The position numbers were made by a program, and so were the translations under genes. 64,000 nt of DNA from Metarhizium brunneum. Its lineage: Eukaryota > Ascomycota > Sordariomycetes > Hypocreales > Clavicipitaceae. How positions within the stretch are numbered: position 1 is the stretch's first letter; the number at the start of each line of letters is the position of its first letter. The stretch lies in the NCBI RefSeq assembly GCF_013426205.1, contig NC_089422.1:7033001-7097000 (forward strand), read 5' to 3'. The notes under the pieces were generated by a model. The model saw only the letters and a list, made by a program, of their open reading frames with translations, had not been told where the DNA came from and searched no databases. Below, in pieces: positions 1-10,189 of the stretch.

Positions 1-1739
1 CTCAATCTCTGAAGGTGGGTCAATAGCCTCTGGTTCAGGTTCTGGAGATGGTGAAGGAGCCTTGGCCTTCTTTGCCTTTGTCTGCTTGGATGCTTTGCGT
101 ATTCCAGTTCCAGGTTTACGACCCTTTTTGGGAACATGAAGTTTTTGGTTTGGCTCCTCAACCTCCATTTCGGCTTGAAGATTTCGAAGTTCGTCATCCA
201 ACGCATCTTCGTCGTGCTCAACTTCAGCAGGATCAAACATGGCGTAGTCTTCCAACTGCTCATCGGTCAGTTTTCCCTTTGACTTCTTATTAGCCATCGC
301 TTTCGATCGCTCGGATTCTGAGTCGTGTGCAATTTCATCGTCATCCGTCAATGCCCGTTCCAAGTCTGCCTCGAGCTGGCGCTCAATCTCATCATCGTCA
401 GGGAAATCTGCAAGAGGTGCCCGGAGTGAAGCCACGGATGCCCCCAGGGCAGATGGCTTGCGGCTTGACTTTACACTGGAACTCCTGGCGCGACCGGCCG
501 ATTTTGACGCCTGCGCATCAACAAACTCGACATCTTCAGGTGTGATGGTAGAGCTGTCAATTTGACTGCTTTCTCGGTTTTGTGTGACTTGTTTCTTAGA
601 CGCTGGGGCCTCGGATAAAAAGAGAACGGAATCATCAATGGCGTCACTAGTTCGTTTCTTGCCATGGGTTGCCTTTGTGGCTTTCGGTAGTGACACAGGC
701 TCTTCGTCAACAGTATCGTCCTCTTCTCTCTCAATTCCTTGCGCCTTCTTAGTCTTAGCCCTGCCTTTTGTCGTTGCTGGCTTCTTTTTCTTGCTCGCCG
801 TCTTCTTGCTCCCCTGCGTCGCCGTCGATGTAGTAGTGAGAATACTATCCTCTGGTTCTGCCGTCATATCGGCAACAGACGCGATGTCAGAGGCAGTCGT
901 GGCCACCGATTGCATAGATAGTCGAGAAGTCTTTGATACACCCGCCGCCTTGCCTCGAGCAGTCCTCTTCTTGGGCCCTCCAAATTCGTTGACCAAGGCA
1001 AAGAATGTGCAGTTCGGTGATCGGTTGTAATGCTCGTCGCTTCCCAAGGGTCAGTTTCAACACCCTGATCAAGATCTTGCGGGCCTACTTACTAAGGTTT
1101 GTCGCCGGGCTCCCATCCATCTAGAGCCAATTGGCAATACGCACAAGTCGCCATGTCATCTGACTCATCCGTAGGTGTATACTTCCAGCCAGCTTCAACA
1201 AGCTAGAGTAATCAGAGTAAGCAGATGCCGTAGCTGTACGTGTCCTTCACAGCTTACCTGTTTTGTTTTGCACTTCCATCCTTTCCTTCCCTCATGGGGC
1301 CATTTTCCAGCGAATGTCGCCTTTCGTGCCTCTACCATATGGGGCAGGGTCGGGTCTTGCCTTGAATACTCATCGATCTCGGCTTCGATTGCTGATACTA
1401 TGGCCCATCCACATTGGGGGGAATGCTTGAGATGCTCCTCGAGAGGATCGTCACCAGCTTCCCACCCATCTAGGCCCTTTCCGCAAAGGAAGCAGACACA
1501 ATTGTCGGGGTTTTCGGGATATGGGTCGAAGTAGAATCCAGCTATCGCTAGCTATAAAGAACATCGTCAGCCACATTTGCGCAGGAGGGGTTGGATTCAA
1601 TGGCGCGTACACTCGCGGGCGCAATCTGTTTGTGCGGCCAATTCAAAGCCTTGCTACGCCCACCCGCTGTTGATCCCCTCTTTTTCGAGGTCTTTTGGAA
1701 CGATGCAAGTCGCGCCTCGTATGTAAAGTATTGGTCCAT
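1..1739 (-). CDS. bir1: Bir1/survivin-like chromosomal passenger protein, 3' end outside window
   Basis: This is the N-terminal part of a Bir1-type protein, which in fungi acts with Aurora kinase and INCENP at centromeres and the spindle. The inferred exons are 1739-1611, 1551-1258, 1202-1093 and 1039 to below 1, with GT-AG introns. The product opens MDQYFTYEARLASF. It carries two BIR zinc domains with the CxxC...H...C pattern: CFLCGKGLDGWEAGDDPLEE then HLKHSPQC, and CAYCQLALDGWEPGDKPYDE then HYNRSPNC. The second BIR is only restored by joining exons 3 and 4 in phase 2, which supports that splice. After the BIRs comes a long low-complexity, Lys/Ser/acidic tail that is still open at position 1, as expected for fungal Bir1, where the INCENP-binding part is C-terminal. 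Identification is strong; the tail cannot be judged because it is cut. Confidence 0.9.
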
Positions 1740-2398
1740 TGTAGAGAGCGACAGGTGTCGATTTGTTTTTGCGTCGTCGTGAAATGTCGGTCAGTGCAGA
1801 GCGCATCGACAGTCGGTGCGCGTCGCGTTAAGTATTGGAAAGCTCAGGTGCGCATGCAAGGCGTGTCTGTTCTCATGCTGCCTTATCTTGAAAGAAAAAA
1901 TAGCCTTCACCTCCAGATCACGGCGACACTGTGAAATACAACAGAGTAAGTCATGCGATGTTGCGATGTTGCGCTGTTAAGGGCGATTGGGAAGTCGGCC
2001 GTGACGTTGGTCGTGGTTGGTTGGCCATGAACGTGTTTGTTTACTTCCATGCCAAGTGGGGCTATCCAACCCTCACGGATCTGCGGGCGTTGAGACCCCA
2101 AGACCTGGCCTTGTTTCTTGGAATAGTACTCCGTACATAACATCGAAGCTTTTATAAATTATAGCAGCTCATAACGGCTCTGCAGCGATGGCAAACAGCT
2201 TAAATAATACGCATAAATATAGGCGGTCAATTTGGCCACAGTACCGCCCCGAATGTTTACTGAATGTTTCCAGCGACTGGCTTGCGAGTATTCTCTGGTT
2301 GCGCCTCGACGATCCGAGACTAGTACCGGCGTGCAGGTTTTCAAGGCGCTGGAACCAAGCTGCCTAAATTCGATTTACTATTCGCACATGTGCATTCA
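1740..2398. other. Intergenic: bir1 promoter side and 3' side of the CoA-binding gene
   Basis: About 660 bp without a coding signature. It holds one copy of the recurring TACTCCGTAC motif at 2127-2136. No RNA gene or repeat was recognised. Confidence 0.5.
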
Positions 2399-2922
2399 TC
2401 ATAGCTTACCAGCCTCCTTCATTGCTCTTTCACCATCGACAAGAACGCACCAACCATCATGCCCCCGCCCACCATCACCATATACCACAGACTCAAAGGC
2501 ACCCTGCTCCAGGGCCAGCTTCAGAACTGCATCGTCAAAGGTGCCCGGCTGCAGCCAGATGACTGGAATGCCAATCTTCTTGGCTTCCTCAAGCACCTTG
2601 ACAGTGACAGGAGGTGCAGTGATGATGGATACCGAGGTCTGCTTAGGACTTGGCAACCCAGACAAGTCTGGGACCGTGGCGTACTCTTGACCGCCCACAG
2701 ACACGGAAGAAGAGCCCGGATTGACTGGTGTGACGTTCAAACCATGCTCCAAGTACCAAGCATGGACTATTCCACAGGATTAGTCGGGGCGAAGCGGTAG
2801 ATGGCGGATATATCTTGGAAATACGAGCCTTTATGACCGAACTTGGCGGGATTCGAGCTGGCGCCGACAACGGCAAAGAACGGTGACGTAAAGAACTTGC
2901 GGGCGGCGGTTTCGGTGGCCAT
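2399..2922 (-). CDS. CoA-binding (YccU-like, Rossmann) domain protein
   Basis: A small single-domain protein of about 153 aa in the CoA_binding/YccU family. The fold resembles the CoA-binding part of succinyl-CoA synthetase, and the biochemical role in fungi is not settled. Exon 1 is 2922-2829 (MATETAARKFFTSPFFAVVG, then ASSNPAKFGHK) and exon 2 is 2766-2399 (HAWYLEHGLNVTPVNP through the VIWLQPGTFDD motif to the stop). The glycine-rich VVGASSNPAKFGHK and VTPVNPG segments are the family nucleotide-binding motifs. Joining the exons in the right frame needs an intron that begins GC rather than GT; the 3' splice site and a CTAAT branch site look normal. ATG at 2922 was chosen because the family motif starts about 15 residues later. 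An upstream in-frame extension to 3210 exists but looks like non-coding leader. Confidence 0.82.
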
Positions 2923-3331
2923 TGTACCGGCGGTGGTGGCTATGTTGTGTGGTGTTGTCAAGTTGGTTGTCAATTGCTGGTTGCCCATTTGCAAGTCGCG
3001 GTTAGTAGAGTGAACCACGAAATGCCAGGGGTTGCCGGTAATAATAGTAACGCTCTCGGCTGATGTCCTCATTCGAGCAGAAAATGGCGATAAGCGCAAA
3101 GGCAAATCCGTCGGCTTCTGCGGGGTTTCCGAACCTGACGCGGTCAAGCGGTCGAAGGGACGCCAAGTTTGCCCCAGCCGTTGTAAAGCCGAGGTCGGCC
3201 GAATCGGCAAGACGTGGTGTTGCTACATGGCTTGGACTCGGTCCATGACATAAAATTCCAATTTAACCCCAGAAGTAAGGAGCCAATGCAAGAGCAGCCA
3301 TTGTAATACCGTACAACATGTTGTTATAGCA
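2923..3331. other. Divergent promoter region
   Basis: About 410 bp between the start codons of the CoA-binding gene (minus strand) and the methyltransferase gene (plus strand). It must hold both promoters. No clear regulatory motif was recognised. Confidence 0.4.
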
Positions 3332-4300
3332 ATGTCTCTATTTGCGTAAGAACACCCGATTGTTGTGTGCGCACTCCAAACATGCTGACCAAACATCTCC
3401 AGCAAAGCAACATTTTCCGCTGCAGGGTATGCCGCGGCACGGCCAACATACCCTGCAAGTTTGTTTAGAACCGTTCTGGGCTATCATAATGCCAACATCT
3501 CATCAGGGTCGTTACTGGATATTGGGTGCGGCCATGGATTGATTGCCAGGGAAATGAGTCCTCATTTCGGTAGCGTGATTGGCCTTGATACAAGCCCAGG
3601 CATGGTGAGGCAAGCCGCATCAATGACAAAGGATGAGAAAGTCACGTTTTATCAGGGCGGCGCCGAAGACCTGTCCTTCCTCCCCGATAAATCCATTGAC
3701 ATGGTGGTGGCTGGACAGTCCGCACACTGGTTTGACTACAACAAAGCGTGGCCTGAATTATCTCGCGTGGTGAAACCTGGAGGTTCTCTTGCTTTCTGGG
3801 GATACAAGGACAACGTCCTCATTGGGCACGAGAGAGCCAACCAAGTATTTGACAAGTACTGCTACGCAGATGGAGACGTCGAGCCAGGCGTCGAGGGAAT
3901 GAATGCTTACTGGGAACAGCCTGGCCGCAATAAAGTCCGGAACCTGTTGAGGGAGGTGGAACCGCCTGCTCAAGACTGGACGGCCATCCGTCGAGATCTG
4001 TACGACATCAAGGCCGACTGTCCAGAGACACCGGACCCTGGAACAGCCTGGATGCAAAGGAGAATCAATCTAGGGCAACTGGAGGCGTATGTCCGAACAT
4101 TTAGCGCATTCCAGGGCTGGCGTGATGCGCATCCAGAGGTCAAGAGCCGGGCGGAGGGAGGTCAGGGGGACCTGGCTGATATTCTCATGGATCGTATTGT
4201 GGAATCAGAGCCGCAATGGAAGGGACTTGGCGATGGGTGGAGGGACGCCGAGGTTGATACGGTCTGGGGCACGTACATCCTTATGGCAAAGAAGCGTTGA
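3332..4300 (+). CDS. TMT1-like SAM-dependent methyltransferase
   Basis: A 303-aa class I methyltransferase resembling yeast Tmt1 (trans-aconitate 3-methyltransferase); the true substrate here is unknown. The gene has a tiny first exon, 3332-3345 (MSLFA), then an intron 3346-3402 (GTAAGA...CCAG), then 3403-4300. Joining them gives MSLFAKATFSAAGYAAARPT, and the expected 'FSAAGYAAARPTYP' entry of the family follows without a break, which decides the start. Motif I is LLDIGCGHG at about residues 42-50. The acidic loop IGLDTSPGMV and the post-I segment GGAEDLSF follow, then VAGQSAHWFD. The gene is intact, of normal length for the family, and transcribed away from the CoA-binding gene across a 0.4-kb shared promoter. 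Confidence 0.88.
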
Positions 4301-5205
4301 ATAAGGAGCAATGGTTCGTTGTGTTTCGACCGATGACTGCAAGTACTTGGATGTGTTTGAGCGATTATGCGAAACGTTTGGCGAGGTTTTGTTTGGTGTA
4401 TGTTAATGCTGTAGGCTAGTAGGTAACTTCTAGCCTCGATGTCTCATTGCCAATGAATCGTGGGCCTTGATTGACATGGAAGGTGCATAAAAGCACACCG
4501 CAAGTTGTCCACATCTCGAGCACGGAGGCTTTGTGCTCCGTTGTACATCCCTTCAGTGTTTCGAACGCGGCCCCTTGCCCCTGCTCAGCTGGCACCGGCT
4601 GCCAGTGACATGCTCCAGGCAAGGTGACGGAAAATGCCATCAAGAAAATGGATTGTGCAGCGGAGAGGATGCGGCCTTGTTCATGATGATACCAAGAAAT
4701 GTGAGAACGCGGTAGGCGGGGGACATGGTTAACATGAGTAAAGTCAAGTCGCTGCGGGATGGGCATGTGTGTGTACGGAGTACATGTAGTATGTACCTTT
4801 GAAGCTGGACTGAACGGGCGAAGTGACTGGTTGCCGGGCCAAAGAAGCAGGCGCAGGGGACAGACGAAGCAACAGCCCACCGTGCCCTTGGCAATCAATG
4901 GGACCAGAGCGTCTGTCTGTGTCAGGAGACGAGCAATTCCATTGTCGTCCTTTTCTTTGCTACTTGACACTTCTCCAACTCCTTCATCAGTGCCAAAATC
5001 ACCTTCAAAGCCCGAAAGTCCCTTGCGAAACCCTCAGCGACCTTCTTCACATCTTGGTGTTTATTGCCAGAGCCACATCTCAGGTACACGACAGAGTTCC
5101 AGTCGGGAAGCTGCCGCTAGTGCATTTATTTGTGCTCAAGTGCTCCCTCCTGCACTCTAGCCCTCCGACTACTCCGTACTTGGGTATTGACTAGACACAG
5201 ACACA
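4301..5205. other. Intergenic region upstream of cdc4
   Basis: About 900 bp, the distal upstream region of cdc4. It holds GTACGGAGTAC at 4773-4783 and TACTCCGTAC at 5170-5179. A long minus-strand open frame (4970-4416) has no recognisable domain and poor internal logic, so I do not call it a gene. Confidence 0.4.
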
Positions 5206-5513
5206 ATGGTGAGTTGCCCCAGTACCCGACGCCGCCTTTGTAAACAAACAGCAGAGGAGAGGCCCCGCGGTCGACGAGCCTCGCCATGTGATTCGCCAGT
5301 TCGATGCCAGTCATCACCGTGTGCTTGCCCCCTTCGGGCTTGGATTGCCTCCAAATGCGCCCAAACGACGCGGCTCCGAAATCTTGGTTTGCACAACACA
5401 TCTGCCAACTTTCGTAACGAACGACGCATTTTCTTTTGCAGGCTGTCAACATCGAAGCAGGCGCAAAGAAGCACTCTGTGGCTAGCTGTGCACACGAAGA
5501 ATCTCTCGATTGA
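5206..5513 (+). other. Possible spliced upstream ORF in the cdc4 leader
   Basis: An ATG at 5206-5208 is followed at once by a consensus 5' splice site (GTGAGT at 5209). A polypyrimidine tract and TTTTGCAG end at 5441. If this intron is removed, ATG joins to 5442-5513 and gives a 24-residue frame that begins MAVNIEAGAKKHSVASCAHE and ends at TGA 5511-5513, about 90 bp before the cdc4 start codon. This could be a translated upstream ORF or only a leader intron next to a chance ATG. The splice sites are seen; use and translation are inference. Confidence 0.35.
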
Positions 5514-5606
5514 GCTCAACCAAGCGCGTTACTACGGGACGACAGGACGGGGCCTCCTCTTTCTGTTGCAGCAGCATCATTAGCAGCACAGATTACAGAC
5601 TTGATA

Positions 5607-6226
5607 ATGTCTTCTAACCAGTACGATTCTCAGGCTTCCACCAACTACAAGGAGGCCTTTGCTCTCTTTGACAAGCGCGGCAATGGCAGGGTGACTGTAG
5701 ACAGCTTGGGTGATTTGCTCCGAGCCTGTGGCCAGAACCCCACCTTGTCCGAGATCAAGGACCTCGAGCAGAATGCCGGTAGCGAATGTGAGTAGATTGA
5801 ACCGACGAAAAAAGAGCGAAGGCAAGGGAATTCGTGAGCGCGAATGACTGACAGCGCTGTTGAGCAGTCGATTTCGAGACATTCCAGCGCATTCTGAACC
5901 GCCCTGGCGGTTTCCGCGACCCTGGCGAGCCCGAAGAATATTGCCGCGGCTTCCAAGTGTTTGACAAGGATATGACTGGATTTATCGGCGTTGGTCAGAT
6001 CAAGTACATCTTGACGAACCTTGGCGAGAAGATGTCAGAGGATGAGGTTGATGAGTTGCTCAAGGCTGTGGACACCAGTTCTGGCCAAGTAAACTACACC
6101 GGTATGTTTTGCCGCGCGATTTGTGACAAGCACAGGGATACTCCTGGGCCTGTGACCCCCCAGCATTTGAATATTTCCTGACGTCAATCTTCCAAAGACC
6201 TTGTCCGAACCATCCTCGCCAACTAG
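5607..6226 (+). CDS. cdc4: EF-hand myosin light chain Cdc4-type
   Basis: A 147-aa calmodulin-superfamily protein that matches fungal Cdc4, the essential light chain of the type II myosin used in cytokinesis and septation. Exons are 5607-5787, 5868-6101 and 6198-6226. The introns begin GTGAGT and GTATGT, and both joins restore codons. The N-terminal lobe reads YKEAFALFDKRGNGRVTVDS and the C-terminal lobe YCRGFQVFDKDMTGFIGVGQ, then LKAVDTSSGQVNY. The last exon is only ten codons (ending VRTILAN), a common layout in this family. Several calcium-loop positions deviate from the EF-hand consensus, as expected for a light chain that does not need calcium. Start is ATG 5607, preceded by a long leader that probably contains an intron. 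Plain calmodulin is excluded by length, divergence and the RPGGFRDPGE linker. Confidence 0.88.
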
Positions 6227-7694
6227 GCGACTGTAAGGCTTCCGCTTTCGATGATGGGGTGTTATACGAAATGATTGCTCAGTCTTTTTGCATGTGCGGA
6301 CTGGATGGCGTTACTCTGTCTTCTTCTTTTCTGTTGTACTGTTTCTCTCTTACATGACAGTGTTTGGCGATGGAGGATGCAATGAGGCATGGAGTTGGAA
6401 AGTGCGTGGGAGTAGATTGGGATTCAAGTCAAGAGTCATTATTTTGTGTATGGATATAAGCTCTGGAGTGGTAGATAAGTTGTTCAGAGGGCTATTCTTG
6501 TGGGACTACTTATTTAAGTCAACCTCAACCTTTGATGTTGACATTCTATTTGTGCATCGTTGATTGGGTTCTGGCATGTAGCATACAGTTTGCTTTGATG
6601 ACATTTGTGTTGTGAAGGTGATAAAACACCATGGGTGGGCACTTGCTGCGGGAAATGCGACTGAACAAGGACTGGGTCTTTAGGCAAGCTGATTTGATCG
6701 AGGCCTTCTTGCTCGGCTACGGAGCTATCTATAGCAATTGGCGTTGCCAGCCTGTTGCATGGCTCTGAGGTGCTGATGCGGACGATATTCAGCACTTGGG
6801 CTCCGTGCGGTCTGGTTTGGTGGGTGTTCCTTGTTGCGTCAATGCTGCCCCTCGCCGCCCCTCGCCGCCCCTCGCCGCCCCTCTGTCATGGAGAACATTT
6901 GAACGTGGCCCCTCAGTGCCTCCCATCAGTCCGGATGTCCCTGCCTCCTGCCACATGTAGTCTGGGGACATGGAAGCTTGCTTCCCAAACTAACCGACCA
7001 GACTTGACTTCGAAAATTTACCAGAAATCCTCCACGCCCAACATTGAAGTGTCACTCTGGTGTCTGGTCCGTCGACTGCGCAACATCTGACGTTACCTGT
7101 CCCAGGTGCCCTCTTCTATCTACCTACGGAGTAGGAAGTAGTCTCGGTGCATGTACGGAGTACGGCAACCTGTGTCTCTGCTAGCGAAGCTGCTGCTGCT
7201 GGTGCTATTACCATTGCTTGCATAACCGGTGCAGAAGTTCTTGTCCGATCTCGTACTGCATCTGCAATCTGCATCCGCCTTTATTACGCAATCGAAACCT
7301 ATCTCTGCACGAACCTGGGTTACTCGAGCTCGCTTCACAGTGTCATCGTTGGTACATTGCATTGAACTGCGGCTTCCTGCACCTGCAGACGGTTTAACAG
7401 CCCTCCGCCGCTCCCATCCTACTGCATCATTCAACTAGATCGAGACGGCCTCTCGCTCCTTGGACAGAAGTTTCCGAATTCCCTCGCGTACCTGCAGTCA
7501 AACTGGATAGGCGCAGTCATTTAAAGCAGCCCAGGCCCCGTCCCCTCTTATCCCCCCTCCTTGCTCTGTCCCTCGTCGTCTTCATCCTCGCCGCAACCCT
7601 GGCCTCCTCACGGGCTTTCCTCCGTCTCAACACCCTTGTCAATCATTTTTGCTCAAGTGCGGACCGACGCATCCTTCACCGTTTTCGTCCATTG
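6227..7694. other. Intergenic: cdc4 3' side and M3 peptidase promoter
   Basis: About 1.47 kb. It contains a 10-bp tandem repeat at about 6851-6880, motif copies at 7125-7133 (TACGGAGTA) and 7153-7163 (GTACGGAGTAC), and a CT-rich leader just before the peptidase start at 7541-7680, typical of highly expressed fungal genes. No gene was recognised. Confidence 0.45.
6846..6885. repeat. Short tandem repeat, unit CTCGCCGCCC
   Basis: Three exact copies of a 10-bp unit lie at 6851-6880, with partial copies on each side. It is an intergenic minisatellite with no evident function. Confidence 0.85.
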
Positions 7695-9880
7695 ATGACA
7701 AGCAGCATGGCCGGTGCTCAGTACCAGAACCCGCCTCAGGCACCACCGCTCTTCACCGGCACCACCGAGTCAGTTGTTGCCGATATCAACAAGAACAATG
7801 AGCTCACAAAGAGTATTTTGGACAAGGTAGTGGCTGATGTGAAGCCCGCAAATGCCATCTTTGACAGTGTCCTCGAACCGGGTCTGGTGAACGAGAACGA
7901 GCTGGGGCGAAGCTACCGCGTTGCCCAGTTCTACCAGTATGTCTCTGCCAGCAAGGAGCTCAGAGAAGCTTCGACAAAGGCCCAGGAAATTTCCGACGAG
8001 TTCAATATCGAACTCAAGATGAGAGAGGATATATTCAAACTGGTCGATGCTGCATTCGAAACCCGCGACTCCCAAAAGCTGGATGGCGAGTCTCTGCACC
8101 TTTTGCAGAAGGAACGCCAAAAGTATATCCGTAATGGCCTTCTACTGCCAGCTGGCCCCCAGAGGGACCGCTTCAAGGAAATTCAGAAGCGTCTTAGTTT
8201 GCTGTGTCTTCAGAGCCAGAAGAACCTGAACGACGAGATGGGCGGTGTCTGGTTCACCCCTGAGCAGCTTGAGGGTGTCCCTCCTGATGATATTGATATT
8301 AGCGGGCTCGAAAAGGGCACCGGAGAGAACGAGGGCAAGGTCAAGGTCACTTTCAAGTACAATCATTTCTTCCCAATGAGCAAGTATGCTATCCATGAGG
8401 ACACTAGACGCACCTATGTCATTGCCGAATCCAACAAGGTCAACAACAATGTTCCCTTGTTCCGTGAAATCATTGCCCTTCGAGACGAGGCCGCTCGTAT
8501 GCTTGGTTTCCCGGACCACGCTAGCCTGGTCATTTCCGAGAAGATGGCCAAGACTTCAGGTAGAGTCATGGAATTTCTAGGCGATCTGCGCGAGCGACTT
8601 GCCCCAGGAGGTGTAAAGGAGGCCGATCGCCTTCTCCAGTACAAGAAGGAGGATTGTGAGGCGCGGGGTGCACCATTCGACGGTAACTTGTACATGTGGG
8701 ATGTTCCCTTCTACTCGAGGATTATGAAGGAGAAGGAATACAGTGTGGATGAGGCTGAAATTTCTCAATATTTCCCTGTTGATAGCACATACCAGGGCAT
8801 GATCAAAATCTTTGAGCAGATCTTCGGGTTTGTCTTTGTTGAGCTTAGCAAGGAGGACCGCGCTAGACTCAGCCCTACTGGCAAGGCAGAAGACATGACC
8901 TGGCACGAGGATGTTATTGTCTATTCTGTCTGGGACGATGAGGCTGCTGGCAGTGGATTCTGCGGATACTTGTACCTGGATCTCCACCCCAGAGATAACA
9001 AGTACGGCCACAATGCCAACTTCAACATCGAGCCTGGCTACCTGAACAAGGACGGAACTCGCAACTACCCTGCGACTGCCCTGGTATGCAATTTCAGCAA
9101 GCCTAGTGCAACTAAGCCCGGTCTTCTGAAGCACCATGAGGTAATCACTCTCTTCCACGAGCTCGGCCACGGCATCCACGACCTAGCTGCTCGCACCAAA
9201 TACAGCTACTTCCATGGCACCAGTGTTGCTGGTGACTTTGTCGAAGCCCCCAGTCAGATGCTAGAGAACTGGTGCTGGACACCCAGTGTCCTGAAGTTCC
9301 TCTCTCGACGTTGGGACACAAACGAGAAGATCCCCGATGATATGATTGAGAAATTGGTCAAGACCAAGCACTTCAACTCGGCCACCTCCAACCTTACGCA
9401 ATTACTCTACGGTCTTTTCGATATGACCGTCCATACTCCCAAGTCTCACGAAGAGGCTAAGAATATGCCCATTGCCAGAGTGTGGAACGAGTTCCGTCGT
9501 GATATTACTGGAATCAAGGGTCCCGAGGCCCAGGGACAAGGACTGTACGTATCTGTGCTAAAGCACACACACTTGTGATGAAACAATAAGTTGCTGACAT
9601 TATATCTCGTAGTGAATGGGGTAATCGATTCGCTACCATTGGGCATTACACTGGTGGATACGATGCCGGATATTACGGCTACCTGTACTCGCAGGTCTTC
9701 TCCCTCGACATGTTCCACTCATTTTTTAAGAAGGACCCCATGGATGGCAAGGAAGGTCGTAGATACCGGAAGCTAGTTCTAGGCCGTGGCGGCAGCCAGG
9801 AAGAGCTACAGACCTTGAAGGACTTTTTGGGCAGAGAACCCAATACTGAGGCTTTCTACCAAGAACTCGGTCTAGCGTGA
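7695..9880 (+). CDS. M3-family zinc metallopeptidase (saccharolysin / thimet oligopeptidase type)
   Basis: A 705-aa cytosolic oligopeptidase of family M3A, like yeast Prd1, which degrades short peptides. Exons are 7695-9544 and 9613-9880. The intron begins GTACGT, and the join gives GLEWGNRFATIGHYTGGYDA, the conserved C-terminal block. The zinc site HELGH is at residues 488-492, within TLFHELGHGIHD. The third ligand Glu lies in GDFVEAPSQMLENW (about residue 517). The substrate-binding GHYTGGYDAGYYGYLYSQ segment is present. There is no mitochondrial presequence: the N-terminus, MTSSMAGAQYQNPPQAPPLF, is Pro/Gln-rich and lacks an amphipathic basic helix, so a cytosolic location is inferred. ATG 7695 is the first in frame; a second ATG lies five codons on. 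Full length and intact. Confidence 0.93.
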
Positions 9881-10189
9881 AGTTGGACCTAAGGAGACAA
9901 ATTGAAGCATAGTCATGCATCTGTAAGCACGCAAGAAGCCATATTCCTTGCACGCTAGACGCATATATATATTAAGAAACTGCCTCTTGATAACACAGTT
10001 TCTATGAAATCAGACATCGTCAAATTTTCAAGAAAGGTATCCTATGTCTTCCAACAGCGCCCGAGTTTGCATTCTCTCATGTCCAAAGACCACCACATTA
10101 GATACATCCATTACCCAAACAAGCCAAAACCAAAATTAATAATTCAAAAGAATGTGAGAACGTTCTAGGTATTATGTCCACATTTTCGT
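9881..10189. other. Convergent 3' intergenic region
   Basis: About 310 bp between the stop codons of the M3 peptidase and the glycoprotein gene. It is AT-rich, with an ATATATATAT run near 9962-9972. It serves both 3' ends; nothing else was seen. Confidence 0.4.

Noticed and set aside
2923..3210. N-terminal extension of the CoA-binding protein that could be a mitochondrial presequence
   Set aside because: Low similarity to any presequence pattern, and the family start fits ATG 2922.
4416..4970. Long minus-strand open frame of 184 codons before cdc4
   Set aside because: No domain, no signal peptide, mixed composition, and other frames in the same place are equally open.
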